Shown: positions 46,254 to 56,162, counted from the stretch's first letter. The stretch: 64,000 bases of DNA from Mycetohabitans endofungorum (GCF_037477895.1 NZ_CP132745.1:62001-126000), one strand, 5' to 3'. A program made the numbers and translations. The notes: generated from the sequence alone by a model not told the origin.

Positions 46254-46967
46254 CTATGACGGAACGACCTCACGCACGTGGTGCACGCCCTGCATCTGCT
46301 TGAGTCGGCGCACAATGGTCGCGAATTCCGGATCGGTGACCCGCGAGAACGCGATCGTCACCTCATCGATGTCGCCGCCGTCTTCCTGTTGCTGTACGAT
46401 GAAGCGCTTGATGCGTTCGCTGCCCGGGCCAAGCACCTCGGACAAGGTATCGATCGACAACGCACCGCGGCTGGCGACGAGCCGCACTTCGCGGCGGAGC
46501 TTGGCCGCGATGAAGCGTCGCTCAAGCGGCTTCACGCCGACTAAGATCACCAAGATGATCGCCGTTGCGGCGCTGGACGCAACGTACAGTCCGCCGCCTA
46601 CGGCCAGCCCGACGCCAGCTACGGTCCACAGGCTCGCCGCGGTCGTTAGCCCCCGGATGACTTCCCCGCGCAGCAGGATCGAGCCGGCACCAAGAAACCC
46701 AATGCCGGACACCACCTGGGCGGCGACCCGCGACGGATCCAGCACCACGCCTTCCTTACCTTGCACCTGTGTGAAGCCGTAGGTCGACACGATCATGATC
46801 AGGGCGGAACCGACGCACACCAGCATGTGGGTGCGCAGTCCGGCTGCCCACTGTAGCCGTTCCCGTTCGATGCCGATCACGCTGCCGAGTGCCGCTGCCA
46901 TCAGCAGCCGCCCGACCAGCTCTAGGTTGCTGACCGGGCCAGCTATTCCAATCAGATTCCAGTTCAT
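46254..46967 (-). CDS. MgtC/SapB-family membrane protein
   Basis: The product has 237 residues from MNWNLIGIAG. The N-terminal part has the family core RLLMAAALGSVIGIERE, GLRTHMLVCVGSAL, RVAAQVVSGIGFLGAGSI and GLTTAASLWTVAGVGLAVG, about five membrane helices. The C-terminal 90 residues form a soluble ACT-like domain (IDTLSEVLGPGSERIKRF...HHVREVVPS), present in the longer MgtC subgroup linked to virulence. MgtC proteins help intracellular bacteria survive low Mg2+ and inhibit ATP synthase. The location next to corA fits a Mg role. Confidence 0.92.
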   Translation of the reverse strand: MNWNLIGIAGPVSNLELVGRLLMAAALGSVIGIERERLQWAAGLRTHMLVCVGSALIMIVSTYGFTQVQGKEGVVLDPSRVAAQVVSGIGFLGAGSILLRGEVIRGLTTAASLWTVAGVGLAVGGGLYVASSAATAIILVILVGVKPLERRFIAAKLRREVRLVASRGALSIDTLSEVLGPGSERIKRFIVQQQEDGGDIDEVTIAFSRVTDPEFATIVRRLKQMQGVHHVREVVPS

Positions 46968-47030
46968 TGCATGCTTCCGGTGTTGGGCCGCGCCGGCGTA
47001 GGTCGCCGACGCAGCAGCCAAAACGCAAGA

Positions 47031-47297
47031 TTACTGGAAAATCAGTCGGGGCGGTGCTGGCCGGCGATGCATAGGTTGACCGCCGCTATTCACGTGACTC
47101 ACGTGACGCGCCCCGTCGCGGTCCGGGCGGTGCCGTGATACGGCTGCGCATTCGTGTCCGATGATGCCGGTTCGCGTCCGGTAATGCTTGCCGGCGCAGC
47201 AGCACGGGCGCGATGCCCGCGATCCACGCTTCACATTGCGCAGCACCGGTACATCATCGTAGTGCTTGGCGGTGTTCTTCAGCGTGACGCTTGTCAT
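47031..47297 (-). pseudogene. 5' relic of a polyol/sugar ABC transporter ATPase
   Basis: The ATG at 47297 begins MTSVTLKNTAKHYDDVPVLR, the standard start of UgpC/MalK/SmoK-type ATPases (xxVxLKNxxKxYdxxxVLxxVN). The similarity stops after 22 residues; Walker A and everything downstream are gone. Confidence 0.55.
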
Positions 47298-47510
47298 GTC
47301 TGTCTCCCGTTGAACCCGTCGGACGATGCCGCGACGACGCCCGTGGCACTGTCCTCGACCACGATGCATTGCGTCGGGGCAACGTTAAGCGAGTGTGCGG
47401 CCGTAAGGTAGACATCCGGGTCGGCTCCGGCGCAGCGACTTGATCGGCACAGAACAGCCATACGCCAAAGTGTGGCACGAGGCCGGTGTGCTGCATTGCC
47501 GCATGGCATG
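47298..47510 (-). pseudogene. HAD-family hydrolase relic
   Basis: Two frames hold consecutive pieces: HTGLVPHFGVWLFCADQVA and then PDVYLTAAHSLNVAPTQCIVVEDSATGV. The latter is the HAD motif III/IV part (KPxPDxYLxAA...CxVxEDSxxGV). The first two motifs with the nucleophilic Asp are missing. It immediately precedes the ABC ATPase relic; this HAD-ATPase order occurs in sorbitol/mannitol operons of burkholderias, an inference from context. Confidence 0.7.
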
Positions 47511-47656
47511 GCTGAAAACCCATGCAGGCATTATTCCGGGGCGTTCTATGCTGTGCAACATTTATTGGTTTGAAAATCGTCCTACCAATGCTATGTTAAG
47601 CGACCTCGCGTCACTGATCTGGTGCACGCGCCGCTCAATCAAAAAGTTCACAAGAT

Positions 47657-48469
47657 ATGAAATCGACAGTGTTTTCCACGCTGCTGGCCGGCTTGCTGAT
47701 CGTCGCGGCCGGCGTTGCTCACGCTGACCGGCTCGACGACATCAAGAAGGCGGGCGTGTTGCGGGTGGCGACGTTCGACAGCAATCCGCCATTCGGCTTC
47801 GTCGATGCGAAGACGCATCACATCGTCGGCTTGGACGTCGATTACGCTAAAGCGCTAGCCGATAAGCTCGGCGTGAAGCTCAAGTTGCAGCCGACTAATC
47901 CGGCGAATCGGATTCCGTTCCTCACGTCCAGGAAGGTCGATCTCGTGCTGGCCAACTTCACGATTACCGAGGAGCGTGCCAAGCAAGTGGACTTTAGTAT
48001 TCCGTATTTTGCATCCGGCCAGCAGTTCCTCGCCAAGAAGGGCGTGCTCAAGTCGGCCGAGCAGCTCAACGGTCTGCGGGTCGGCGCGGACAAGGGTACC
48101 ATCAACGAAATCACGCTGCGCGAGAAATTCCCGCAGGCCACCATTGTCGCGTACGACGACACGCCGTTTGCGTTCGCCGCGCTTCGGGCCGGCAACGTGC
48201 AGGCGATCACGCAGGACGGTCCAAAGTTGGTCGGCCTGCTCGCCAACGTGCCCGACAAGCAGCACTACGAAATCCCGGCCTTTACGATTTCCAACGACTA
48301 TATGGGCGTGGGTATTCCGAAAGGCGAGACGCGGCTGATCGCGTTCGTCAACGATACGCTGCGCGGGCTGGAGAAGAGTGGCGCGGCCGAACAAATCTAC
48401 AATCGCTGGTTTGGCCCGCACACGAGCACGCCGCTGCCGCGCCTGTTCAAGATCGGCGACAAGGTCTGA
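47657..48469 (+). CDS. Amino-acid ABC transporter, periplasmic binding protein
   Basis: The product has 270 residues. The signal peptide is MKSTVFSTLLAGLLIVAAGVAHA. The type II binding fold shows LRVATFDSNPPFGFVD, VGLDVDYAKALADKLG, VDLVLANFTITEERAKQVDFS (the Bacterial extracellular solute-binding family 3 signature), GADKGTINE and GIPKGETRLIAFVNDTL. Ligand is probably a polar or acidic amino acid (GltI/PEB1-like), not certain. Two permease genes follow within four bases. Confidence 0.92.
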   Translation: MKSTVFSTLLAGLLIVAAGVAHADRLDDIKKAGVLRVATFDSNPPFGFVDAKTHHIVGLDVDYAKALADKLGVKLKLQPTNPANRIPFLTSRKVDLVLANFTITEERAKQVDFSIPYFASGQQFLAKKGVLKSAEQLNGLRVGADKGTINEITLREKFPQATIVAYDDTPFAFAALRAGNVQAITQDGPKLVGLLANVPDKQHYEIPAFTISNDYMGVGIPKGETRLIAFVNDTLRGLEKSGAAEQIYNRWFGPHTSTPLPRLFKIGDKV

Positions 48470-48472
48470 GCT

Positions 48473-49201
48473 GTGCCGCAGGAGTGGATCCTGGCGCCGA
48501 AGTACGTCGGCTGGCTGCTGCAGGGTTTCGGTGTCACGTTAGCGCTGGCCGCGACGGTGATCGTCGCCGCCACTGCGAGCGGCTTCGCGCTGGCGATGGC
48601 GCATAGCGCCGATACGTGGCCGGTGCGTCGCGCTGCCGCGGCCTACGTGCTGGTGTTTCGCAATTCGCCGTTACTGGTGCAATTGATGTTTTGGTATTTC
48701 GGCGCGGCGACATTGCTGCCCGATGGGCTGATGCAGTGGCTGAACACGCCACATACGATTCAAGCCGGCGCATTGTCGCTGCGCTGGCCGCCATTTGAAT
48801 TCGTCGCCGGTTGGCTCGGGTTGACGTTCTACTCGTGCGCATTCGTCAGCGAGGAATTTCGCGCCGGCCTGCGGGGCGTGTCCGGCGGACAACGTCAGGC
48901 CGCCGCCGCGCTCGGGCTCACGCGTTGGCAGGCGTTCTGCCATGTCGTGCTGCCGCAGGCGGCCCGCAACGCGATGCCGCCATTATTCGGCCAATACATG
49001 AACATCGTGAAGAACTCGTCGTTGACGATGGCGATCGGCTTAGCCGAGCTCTCGTATGCGTCTCGCCAAGTCGAGACCGAGACGTTCAAGACGTTTGCCG
49101 CATTCGGCGTGGCGACGGTGCTGTATATCGGCACGATCGCGGTGATCGAGGCGCTCGCGCACGTGGTTCAGCGGCGTCACCCGGCTGCCCGCGCGGGGTG
49201 A
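48473..49201 (+). CDS. Amino-acid ABC transporter permease 1
   Basis: The product has 242 residues; GTG start four bases after the binding-protein stop. It is a HisM/GltJ-type inner-membrane protein with about five helices; the EAA loop is seen as SGGQRQAAAALGLTRWQAFCHVVLPQA. The loop contacts the ATPase. It is the first of two permeases, as expected for a heterodimeric channel. Confidence 0.92.
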   Translation: MPQEWILAPKYVGWLLQGFGVTLALAATVIVAATASGFALAMAHSADTWPVRRAAAAYVLVFRNSPLLVQLMFWYFGAATLLPDGLMQWLNTPHTIQAGALSLRWPPFEFVAGWLGLTFYSCAFVSEEFRAGLRGVSGGQRQAAAALGLTRWQAFCHVVLPQAARNAMPPLFGQYMNIVKNSSLTMAIGLAELSYASRQVETETFKTFAAFGVATVLYIGTIAVIEALAHVVQRRHPAARAG

Positions 49202-49203
49202 CG

Positions 49204-49893
49204 ATGGACATCTCGATCCTGTTGGATAATCTGCCATACTTGCTGGTCGGCACGTTCCCGAACGGGCCGCTTGGCGGCGTGGCGTTGACGTTGGTGCTCG
49301 CGCTGACGTCGGCCTTCGCCTCCGGCGTGCTCGGGCTCGCCGCTGGCATTGCATTGGCGGTGACGCACGGCGCCGTTCATATGGCGCTGCTCGCCGTGCT
49401 CGGGTTCTTCCGCGCGATTCCCGTGCTGATGCTGATGTTCTGGACATATTTTCTGCTGCCCGTCGTGCTGCATATCGATGCACCCGGTCAGCTAACCGTC
49501 GTCTGCGCGCTGTCGCTGATCGGCGGCGCATACCTGTCGCATGCGGTGCATGCGGGTATCCGCGCGGTGGGCGCTGCTCAACTGCAGGCCGGGTTGTCGC
49601 TGGGTTTCACGCAGATGCAGACACTGCGCTTCGTGGTGCTGCCGCAGGCGTTGCGGATCATGGCGCCGTCGTTTATCAACCAATGGGTGTCGCTGATCAA
49701 GGACACGTCGCTGGCGTACATCGTCGGCGTGCCGGAATTGTCGTTGCTCGCCACGCAGGTCAACAACCGGTTGATGGTCTATCCGGCCCAGATTTTCGCG
49801 CTGGTCGCCTTCATCTATGTACTAATCTGTACCGCATTCGATGCGATTGCGTCGCGGCTGGTCGCCGTGGCGACGCCGCGGCCGTTACGCTGA
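49204..49893 (+). CDS. Amino-acid ABC transporter permease 2
   Basis: The product has 229 residues with the ATG two bases after the previous stop. GltK/HisQ-like: about five membrane helices, N-terminal GGVALTLVLALTSAFASGVLG and an EAA loop in AQLQAGLSLGFTQMQTLRFVVLPQALR. No ATP-binding subunit gene follows: the next intact gene is convergent and unrelated. The transporter must borrow an ATPase from elsewhere or is incomplete. Confidence 0.92.
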   Translation: MDISILLDNLPYLLVGTFPNGPLGGVALTLVLALTSAFASGVLGLAAGIALAVTHGAVHMALLAVLGFFRAIPVLMLMFWTYFLLPVVLHIDAPGQLTVVCALSLIGGAYLSHAVHAGIRAVGAAQLQAGLSLGFTQMQTLRFVVLPQALRIMAPSFINQWVSLIKDTSLAYIVGVPELSLLATQVNNRLMVYPAQIFALVAFIYVLICTAFDAIASRLVAVATPRPLR

Positions 49894-49897
49894 TTAC

Positions 49898-49945
49898 GGC
49901 GCAACGGCGCAACGGCGCAACGGCACAACGGCACAACGGCACAAA
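49898..49945 (+). repeat. 8-bp tandem repeat, six copies
   Basis: Three GGCGCAAC units are followed by two GGCACAAC and one GGCACAAA. It lies in the 80-bp gap between convergent genes (permease and YigZ) and may be a slippage array. Confidence 0.9.
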
Positions 49946-49973
49946 ATGCGATGAGCGAATGCCGTAGCGCGCT

Positions 49974-50645
49974 TTAGTGCGGCGCGAGCGCGGCACGCCC
50001 GTGGGTCAGGTCGCGCAATGCTTGCTGGGCGGCGTCCAGCGCATCCTGCGGCAGTACGATGGTCAGTGTGACACGCATGCCATGCTGGCTGTCGGCGAGC
50101 ACATGGCCCTGTTGCGCGATCCAGTGTCGGATACGTGCCTCATCCGCATAGTCGGCCTCAATGGTCAAGTGCCTCTGGGCGATGCGCTCAATGCGCTGCG
50201 CGTGCTGCAGCGCCGTCGCAACCGCGTCCGTGTACGCACGCACGAGTCCGCCCGCACCGAGCTTGATGCCGCCGTAGTAGCGCATCACCGTCGCGAGCAC
50301 GCCGTCCAGGTTTTGATGGCGCAGCACCTCCAGCATTGGGCGGCCGGCGGTGCCGGACGGCTCGCCGTCGTCGGACATGCCAGACTGGCCGCCGGCGAGC
50401 AGCGCCCAGCAAACGTGCGTCGCATCCGGATGGACGGTGCGCAGGCGATGGACTTCGGTCATCGCGGTATCGCGGTTTTCGACTGGCACGACGGCGCTGA
50501 TAAAGCGACTCTTGCGAATATCCAGTTCCGCGTGGACGGCAGCGGCGAGCGTGTAGGTCGGCAATTGACAGGACTTTCGGGGATAGGCAGGGTTTGCCAG
50601 CAGCCGTGCCGGCGACATCGTGGCCGGCTGCCGTTCGGCTATCAT
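49974..50645 (-). CDS. YigZ/IMPACT-family protein
   Basis: The product has 223 residues from MIAERQPATM; a start at 50618 (MSPARLL) is also possible. The upper frame extends to 51053 but only as antisense of the neighbouring small gene. Family motifs are clear: KSRFISAVVPV, DATHVCWALL, SDDGEPSGTAGRPML and RYYGGIKLGAGGLVRAY. The C-terminal domain has an ACT-like fold (IEADYADEARIRHWI). The family is related to the IMPACT regulators of GCN2 in eukaryotes; the bacterial role is poorly known, perhaps ribosome or nucleotide binding. Confidence 0.9.
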   Translation of the reverse strand: MIAERQPATMSPARLLANPAYPRKSCQLPTYTLAAAVHAELDIRKSRFISAVVPVENRDTAMTEVHRLRTVHPDATHVCWALLAGGQSGMSDDGEPSGTAGRPMLEVLRHQNLDGVLATVMRYYGGIKLGAGGLVRAYTDAVATALQHAQRIERIAQRHLTIEADYADEARIRHWIAQQGHVLADSQHGMRVTLTIVLPQDALDAAQQALRDLTHGRAALAPH

Positions 50646-50714
50646 ACTCGATGAGTTCCACGAAGGCGGTAGCCGCTGGCGCACTGGCTTGCGCCGGCGG
50701 CTGCCGAATGGCTC

Positions 50715-50987
50715 ATGATTCGAAAGACGTTGAATGCGACGCGGCTGCAGCAGGAGTTCGAGCGCCGACTCCACCGGCTTTATCACATTGCCGACGACGG
50801 CGTGAAGATCCGCGTGCCGCGGCCGCATATGCAACCGCCCGACGCATCCGGATGCAACTGGACGCTCGGGCACTTCAGCCATGCGGTTGGCTACGAGAAA
50901 GATATTGCCGCGGTGCTGGCGGCGATGCGGGCGGAGTACAATCTGGCGGGCGAAGTGGCGCGTCCGGACGACCCGTTCGGCACATAG
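50715..50987 (+). CDS. Conserved small protein, unknown
   Basis: The product has 90 residues: MIRKTLNATRLQQEFERRLHR begins a helix, followed by KIRVPRPHMQPPD and WTLGHFSHAVGYEKDIAAVLAAMRAEYNL. The composition is protein-like on this strand and the frame is compact, which supports a real gene, though I cannot name a family or function. It is divergent from yigZ and convergent with the rhodanese relic. Confidence 0.65.
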   Translation: MIRKTLNATRLQQEFERRLHRLYHIADDGVKIRVPRPHMQPPDASGCNWTLGHFSHAVGYEKDIAAVLAAMRAEYNLAGEVARPDDPFGT

Positions 50988-51220
50988 CGCCCGCCGTCGC
51001 GCCGGGTGGTGCGCACCTTGTCGATCTCGGTGGCAAGACCTGCGTCGATCCATGCTGCTGTGCCGCCGGTGAGCACCGAAACCGGCTTGCCGGTCAGCGC
51101 GGCGACTTCGGGCGTCACATAGCGCGCCTGCACATCAGTCGTGCATACCGCGATGACGCGCGTGGACGGGTCGGCACCAATGCACGCGCGCAGTACAAGT
51201 TCGACGCCTGACACGTTCAA
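50985..51220 (-). pseudogene. Rhodanese-domain fragment
   Basis: The frame reads GADPSTRVIAVCTTDVQARYV, ALTGKPVSVLTGGTAAWIDAGLATE, the C-terminal half of a rhodanese/thiosulfate sulfurtransferase domain. The position usually holding the catalytic Cys is occupied by CTTDVQA, and neither the first half nor further domains are present. The tail runs into the convergent gene. A fragment left by deletion. Confidence 0.65.
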
Positions 51221-51508
51221 TCCCTGTAGGGGCGCATTGTTTGATATTTATATCTACCGCTTCCAATAAGGCAATTAATGCGGCGGATTTTAATAAGTAA
51301 AGCGGTGGATTTTAAAGTGCTGGCCTGCTAACGCGCCGCGAGCGGATGCAAGGGCGTCACGCTGGGATAGAATGAGCCACATCGGCTGCTGGCCGTCGCG
51401 CGATGGGCCACGCGCCGGCCGCGCGCAGGGCAGTGCGCGCGATGCCATGTTGCGCGGTTTCGATGTACGATTTGTCACGCTGTAATCGAGCCTATTGCAA
51501 AGAGCCAT

Positions 51509-53974
51509 GTGCCGATGACGAACCGCGGACCTGCCCTCGACAACCTGACGTCCGTCTGGCCGATGTTGTGGGTTAAAACAATTGCTGATTACGCGATATT
51601 CGCGTTGTCGCCGGATGGCCGCATACTGAGCTGGAATGCCGGCGGCGAGCGTATCTACGGGTACACCCGAGAGCAAGCCCTGCAGCGCATGCTTGGCGAC
51701 CTGTATCCGGACCAGGACCGCCGGGCCGGCGCGCCCGCGGCCGCGCTGCGCACGGCGGCGCGCGAGGGCCGTTACGAGAGCGAGGGATGGCGCATGCGCC
51801 GCGACGGTACGACGTTCTGGGGCAGCGTCGTGATGACGCCACTGCATGGTGCGCACGGCCAGCTACTCGGCTTCGGCAAGATTGTGCGCGACATGAGCGA
51901 CAAGAAAAAAGTGCACGATGTGGCGATGGAGAGCGAGCGGCGTTTCCGGCTGCTCGTTCAGGGCGTGACTGACTATGCGATCTTCATGCTGTCGCCACAG
52001 GGCATTGTCACGAACTGGAACCAGGGTGCGCGACGCATTAAGGGCTACCAGGCTGAGGAGATTATCGGCTTGCATTTCTCCCGCTTTTACACGCCACAGG
52101 AGGCTGCCGCCGGGGTGCCGCAACGCGGCCTCGACGTGGCGGCGCGCGACGGGCGCTGGGAGTCGGAAGGTTGGCGCGTTCGGCGCGACGGCTCACGTTT
52201 TTGGGCGCACGTGGTGCTCGATGCCATTCGCGACGATGACGGCGAGTTGATCGGCTTTGCCAAGATCACGCGCGACATCACCGAGCGGCGCGAGGCGGCC
52301 CAGGCGCTGGAGGAAACCCGTACCGCGCTGTTCCAGTCGCAGAAAATGGAGGCGATCGGCAAATTGACCGGCGGTGTCGCGCATGACTTTAACAATGTGC
52401 TGCAGGTGCTGCGTGGCAACCTCGAACTGCTCGAGAATCGCCATGGCGGCGATGCGTGGAGCCGTGAGCGGCTCGCCAAGGCCATTGACGCGGTGAGCCG
52501 CGGAGCCAAGCTGGCCGCGCAATTGCTGGCGCTGGCTCGTCAGCAGCCACTCAAGCCCCGGGTCGTCAACCTCAGCGGTGTGCTGCACGGCATGGACGAC
52601 TTGTTGCGACGCGTGCTCGGAGAGACGATCCATATCGAGACGACGGTGGCCGACGGGCTCTGGAACACCCTCGTAGATAGCCACCAGCTCGAGAATGTGA
52701 TCCTGAATCTGGCCATCAACGCCCGCGATGCGATGCTCGAAGGCGGCCGGCTGATGCTGGCGCTGACCAATGCGGCGCTCGGCCCGCAACCGGTGGCTGG
52801 CATTCCGGATTTGCGTCCGGGTGAGTATGTGATGTTGGCGGTCACGGATACCGGCACCGGCATGCCGTCCAGCGTGATCGAGCGGGCGTTTGATCCATTT
52901 TTCACGACTAAGCCGGAAGGGCAGGGAACGGGGCTAGGCTTGAGCATGGCGTACGGCTTCGTGAAGCAAAGCGGTGGGCATATCCTGATCCGTAGCGAGC
53001 CGGGACAGGGCACGACCGTGTGCATCTACCTGCCGCGCTCCACGGCGACGGCCGATACAGTGCTGGCGCCGCCGAGTGTAGCGCCGCAGGGCGGCAACGA
53101 GACGATCCTGGTGGTCGAGGACGACCAGGCGGTGCAGGCTACCGTGGCTGAGACGTTGATGGGACTCGGCTACCGGGTGCTGTGCGCGGACGACGCAGAT
53201 CAGGCACTGGCATTGATCCGCAGCGGCGTGCATGCCGACGTGCTGTTGTCGGATGTGGTGATACCGGGCTCGATCCGCAGTCCCGAGCTTGCGCGCGTTG
53301 CGTTGCGCCTGCGACCACGGTTGAAGATCGTGTTTACGTCTGGCTATACCAAGGATGCGATCGAGGACAACGCGCGGCTGGACGATAGTGTCGAATTGCT
53401 GCGCAAGCCATATAGCCGTGAGCAGTTGGCGGCACGTTTGCGCGCCGTGCTCAGCGGCCACGACGTGTCCGTTGCCGCAGGCCGGGCACGCTCTCCGGTG
53501 CCGGCTTCGGGCGATGCGGCTGCCGCGTCCTGCCGCGCCCTGCAGTCTGCGGAACGCGCCGATCCGCCGTCGCAGGGGGCGGCTAGTGCGTGTCAGCCTT
53601 CGACGCCAGACGATTCGGCCGCGCGTGAGCAGTGCTTGCGCATCCTGCTGGTCGACGACGACGCAGCGGCGACCGAGGCGGTACGGGAAATCTTGTCAAT
53701 GCAAGGGCACGTGACGATCGCGGCGGGCACGGCGGAGGATGCGCTGGACGTGATCCGGCGCGACCGTTTCGACGTATTGCTCACTGATGTCACGCTGCCT
53801 GGCATGTCGGGGATCGAATTGGCGCAACGCTCGGTGAACGTACAGCGCAGTCTGCGCGTGGTCTTTGCCTCTGGCAACGATGTGCCGTGCGATTATGACT
53901 TGGGTTTCGCCTGGGAAGCGTTACGCAAACCGTACACCGCGGAGCAGTTAGGCGCCGTACTGAGGCGGCCGTGA
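51509..53974 (+). CDS. Hybrid sensor histidine kinase, PAS-PAS-HisKA-HATPase-REC-REC
   Basis: The product has 821 residues; GTG start, with an ATG two codons later. No membrane helix is seen, so it is cytoplasmic. PAS domains lie at about 20-125 and 150-265. The phospho-acceptor His is near residue 292 in GGVAHDFNNVLQ, and the ATPase boxes are LNLAINARDAM (N), DTGTGMP (G1) and GTGLGLSM (G2). The first receiver (about 531-648) has VVEDD and LLSDVVIPG; the second (about 711-820) has LVDDD and LLTDVTLPGMSG. The AHDFNN H-box type often works with attached receivers. The stimulus is unknown. It is a solitary gene. Confidence 0.94.
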   Translation: MPMTNRGPALDNLTSVWPMLWVKTIADYAIFALSPDGRILSWNAGGERIYGYTREQALQRMLGDLYPDQDRRAGAPAAALRTAAREGRYESEGWRMRRDGTTFWGSVVMTPLHGAHGQLLGFGKIVRDMSDKKKVHDVAMESERRFRLLVQGVTDYAIFMLSPQGIVTNWNQGARRIKGYQAEEIIGLHFSRFYTPQEAAAGVPQRGLDVAARDGRWESEGWRVRRDGSRFWAHVVLDAIRDDDGELIGFAKITRDITERREAAQALEETRTALFQSQKMEAIGKLTGGVAHDFNNVLQVLRGNLELLENRHGGDAWSRERLAKAIDAVSRGAKLAAQLLALARQQPLKPRVVNLSGVLHGMDDLLRRVLGETIHIETTVADGLWNTLVDSHQLENVILNLAINARDAMLEGGRLMLALTNAALGPQPVAGIPDLRPGEYVMLAVTDTGTGMPSSVIERAFDPFFTTKPEGQGTGLGLSMAYGFVKQSGGHILIRSEPGQGTTVCIYLPRSTATADTVLAPPSVAPQGGNETILVVEDDQAVQATVAETLMGLGYRVLCADDADQALALIRSGVHADVLLSDVVIPGSIRSPELARVALRLRPRLKIVFTSGYTKDAIEDNARLDDSVELLRKPYSREQLAARLRAVLSGHDVSVAAGRARSPVPASGDAAAASCRALQSAERADPPSQGAASACQPSTPDDSAAREQCLRILLVDDDAAATEAVREILSMQGHVTIAAGTAEDALDVIRRDRFDVLLTDVTLPGMSGIELAQRSVNVQRSLRVVFASGNDVPCDYDLGFAWEALRKPYTAEQLGAVLRRP

Positions 53975-54171
53975 CCGCCGCGAGCCATGCGCGGACGATA
54001 CCAGCATTCAGGCTGCGCAGGCGCGCGCCAATGCTCAACAGAGTGTGGCGCACACCAGCGTTGGCTCGTCGATGAACGGTATCGTGCAATCTAGCGCAGG
54101 CTGCGACAAGATAGCGAGGCCAGCGAACTCAGTGAACTCGGTCTATTTCGGTCATTAAGCGGCGCCGCGGA
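53975..54171. other. Intergenic between convergent genes
   Basis: Short gap without a gene. Confidence 0.4.
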
Positions 54172-56027
54172 TCAGGCGGATCGCTTCATGCCGATCCGCT
54201 CGCGCATCTGCGCGGTGATCGTCTGCCGTACGCGGGCATAGCTGTGCCACGGATCGGTATCCTGTTCGGCGAGACGGTGGTGAAGGTTGGCGATCGTCCA
54301 TTGATTGGCACTTTTGCGGGCGCAGCGGCTGCAACAGAGTCGGCCGGTACCGCATGTTCTGGCCTGATGTCGCTAGCTGGCTTATCGGTGCGTAATCCGC
54401 GAAAGACGGCATGACGGATGATGCCCTCACGCGTCATTTCTGCGTAGGCCACTTCGGCAAGCAATTCAGGCCGGGTCCAGTGCACGCCCGTTGCCTCGCG
54501 TGCGCTCGGCCGGTTGTCCAGCGCGGCACGTCTCGTGCGCAGCGGGTCCAGCTGCCCGCGCACGGATCGCAGCGTGGCTTCGCTGAATCCGGCGCCGACT
54601 TTGCCCGCGTATCGTAGTGCGCCGGTATCGGGATCGTGTAGGCCGAGCAGCAATGCGCCGAATGCCTGCCGGCTACCTTTCGGCTCGGTGTAGCCGACCA
54701 CGACGAACTCCTGCCGGTGCTTGCATTTGAGCTTGATCCAGTCGGTGGTGCGGCGCGACGCGTACAGGCTGCCAGCCCGCTTGCCGATCACGCCTTCGAG
54801 TTGGATCTCGCACGCGCTGTCGAGCATCGACTCCAGTGACTCATCGAAATCGCGCGACAGCCGCAGCACATCGCCTTCGTGGTGCTCGAGCAGCGCAGTC
54901 AGCGCGGCGCGGCGCGGCTCCAGCGGCACATTGCGCAGGTCTAGGCCATTCAGGTAAGGCACGTCGAACAAGTAATAGACAATCGCGTTGCCGCGCCGCG
55001 CATCGAACGCGTTTTGCAATGACTGGAAGTTGGGCAGTCCCGCTTCGTTGAAAACTACTACTTCGCCGTCTAGCCATGCTGAGTTTAGTCCCAGGCGGCT
55101 CAGCGCCTCGGCCTGGCGCGGCATCTTCGAGGTCCAGTCGTTACCGTTACGGGTGAACAATTTGACCTCATCGCCGTCGATCCGCGCCAGGATTCGATAG
55201 CCATCGAACTTGATTTCATACCGCCAGTGGCCGGCTGGGACGGCATCCACCAGCGTCGCGAGCGCCGGTTTAAGCGATTCGAGCAGCGGTGCGGCGCGGG
55301 CGCCGTCCAGCGCGGGCTTGCGGGACTCACGCCGGTTCTGTGGCGAGGCGGGCTTGCGCAGGAGCGTTTGCGCCGACGCGTCGCTTGCCGTCCCAGGTTG
55401 GCGCTTGCGCGCCGCCTGACGCGTCGCGGGGTGTCGGGCCGATGTCGCGGGCCGAAGAGTACGGTCACTGAGCACGCTGTCCGGTAGCGCTTGCACGATA
55501 TCGTACTCGGATTCCGGGCGCGCATCGTTGTCGTCCGATTTGATCAGCAGCCATTGCTCTTGCTTGCCTTTCAGCCGGGTGCGTACGAGATGCCAGCGGC
55601 CGGCGAGCTTTTCACCGTCAAGGCGGAAGGTCAGTCGGCCTTTTCGGTAGGCCTCGGCGGGATCGCCGTCCGGCATCCAGACGCCTCGGTCCCATACGAT
55701 CACGTCGCCGGCGCCGTAGTGACCTTTCGGGATATGACCTTCGAATGCCGCGTACTCAAGCGGGTGATCCTCCACATGGATCGCGATGCGCTTGACATGT
55801 GGGTCCAGGCTTGGCCCCTTTGGGACCGCCCAGCTTTTCAATGTGCCATCCAACTCGAGGCGAAAGTCGTAGTGCAACCGCGTCGCGTCGTGCTTCTGCA
55901 CGCAGAACTGCAATGCATGGTTGGTGCGCTCCCGTCGTGCCGACGGCTTGCCCGTTTTCCCCGGCGGCTCTGGGGTGGTGTCGAAGTCGCGCTTACGTGT
56001 GTATTCATCCAGTGCCTTGCGCATCAT
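54172..56027 (-). pseudogene. ligD: DNA ligase D lacking its polymerase domain
   Basis: From [15 protein letters not shown] the N-terminal phosphoesterase domain ([40 protein letters not shown]) and the ATP-dependent ligase domain (adenylated Lys in [34 protein letters not shown]) are complete. After [14 protein letters not shown] the roughly 300-residue primase-polymerase domain is missing. The DNA continues out of frame with a fragment of its end ([20 protein letters not shown], stop at 54172). The in-frame product runs to 54186 with a foreign tail. Ligase and phosphoesterase activities could survive; the fill-in step of end joining cannot. No ku gene is in the window. Confidence 0.85.
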
Positions 56028-56162
56028 GGTCTCCGTTCGTGTGTCGGGCCTGTGTGCCGCGCTTGGGGTGTGCCGGCCCGCCGTCCGCGTCTCTATCCCA
56101 TCGCAATTCAATCCAGGTTGGTGCATGGTCACTCGCCTGCGGCCGGTCGCGCACCCAGGTGT

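Noticed and set aside
50646..51053. N-terminal extension of yigZ to 359 residues
   Set aside because: The added part is antisense of the small gene at 50715-50987 and lacks family similarity.
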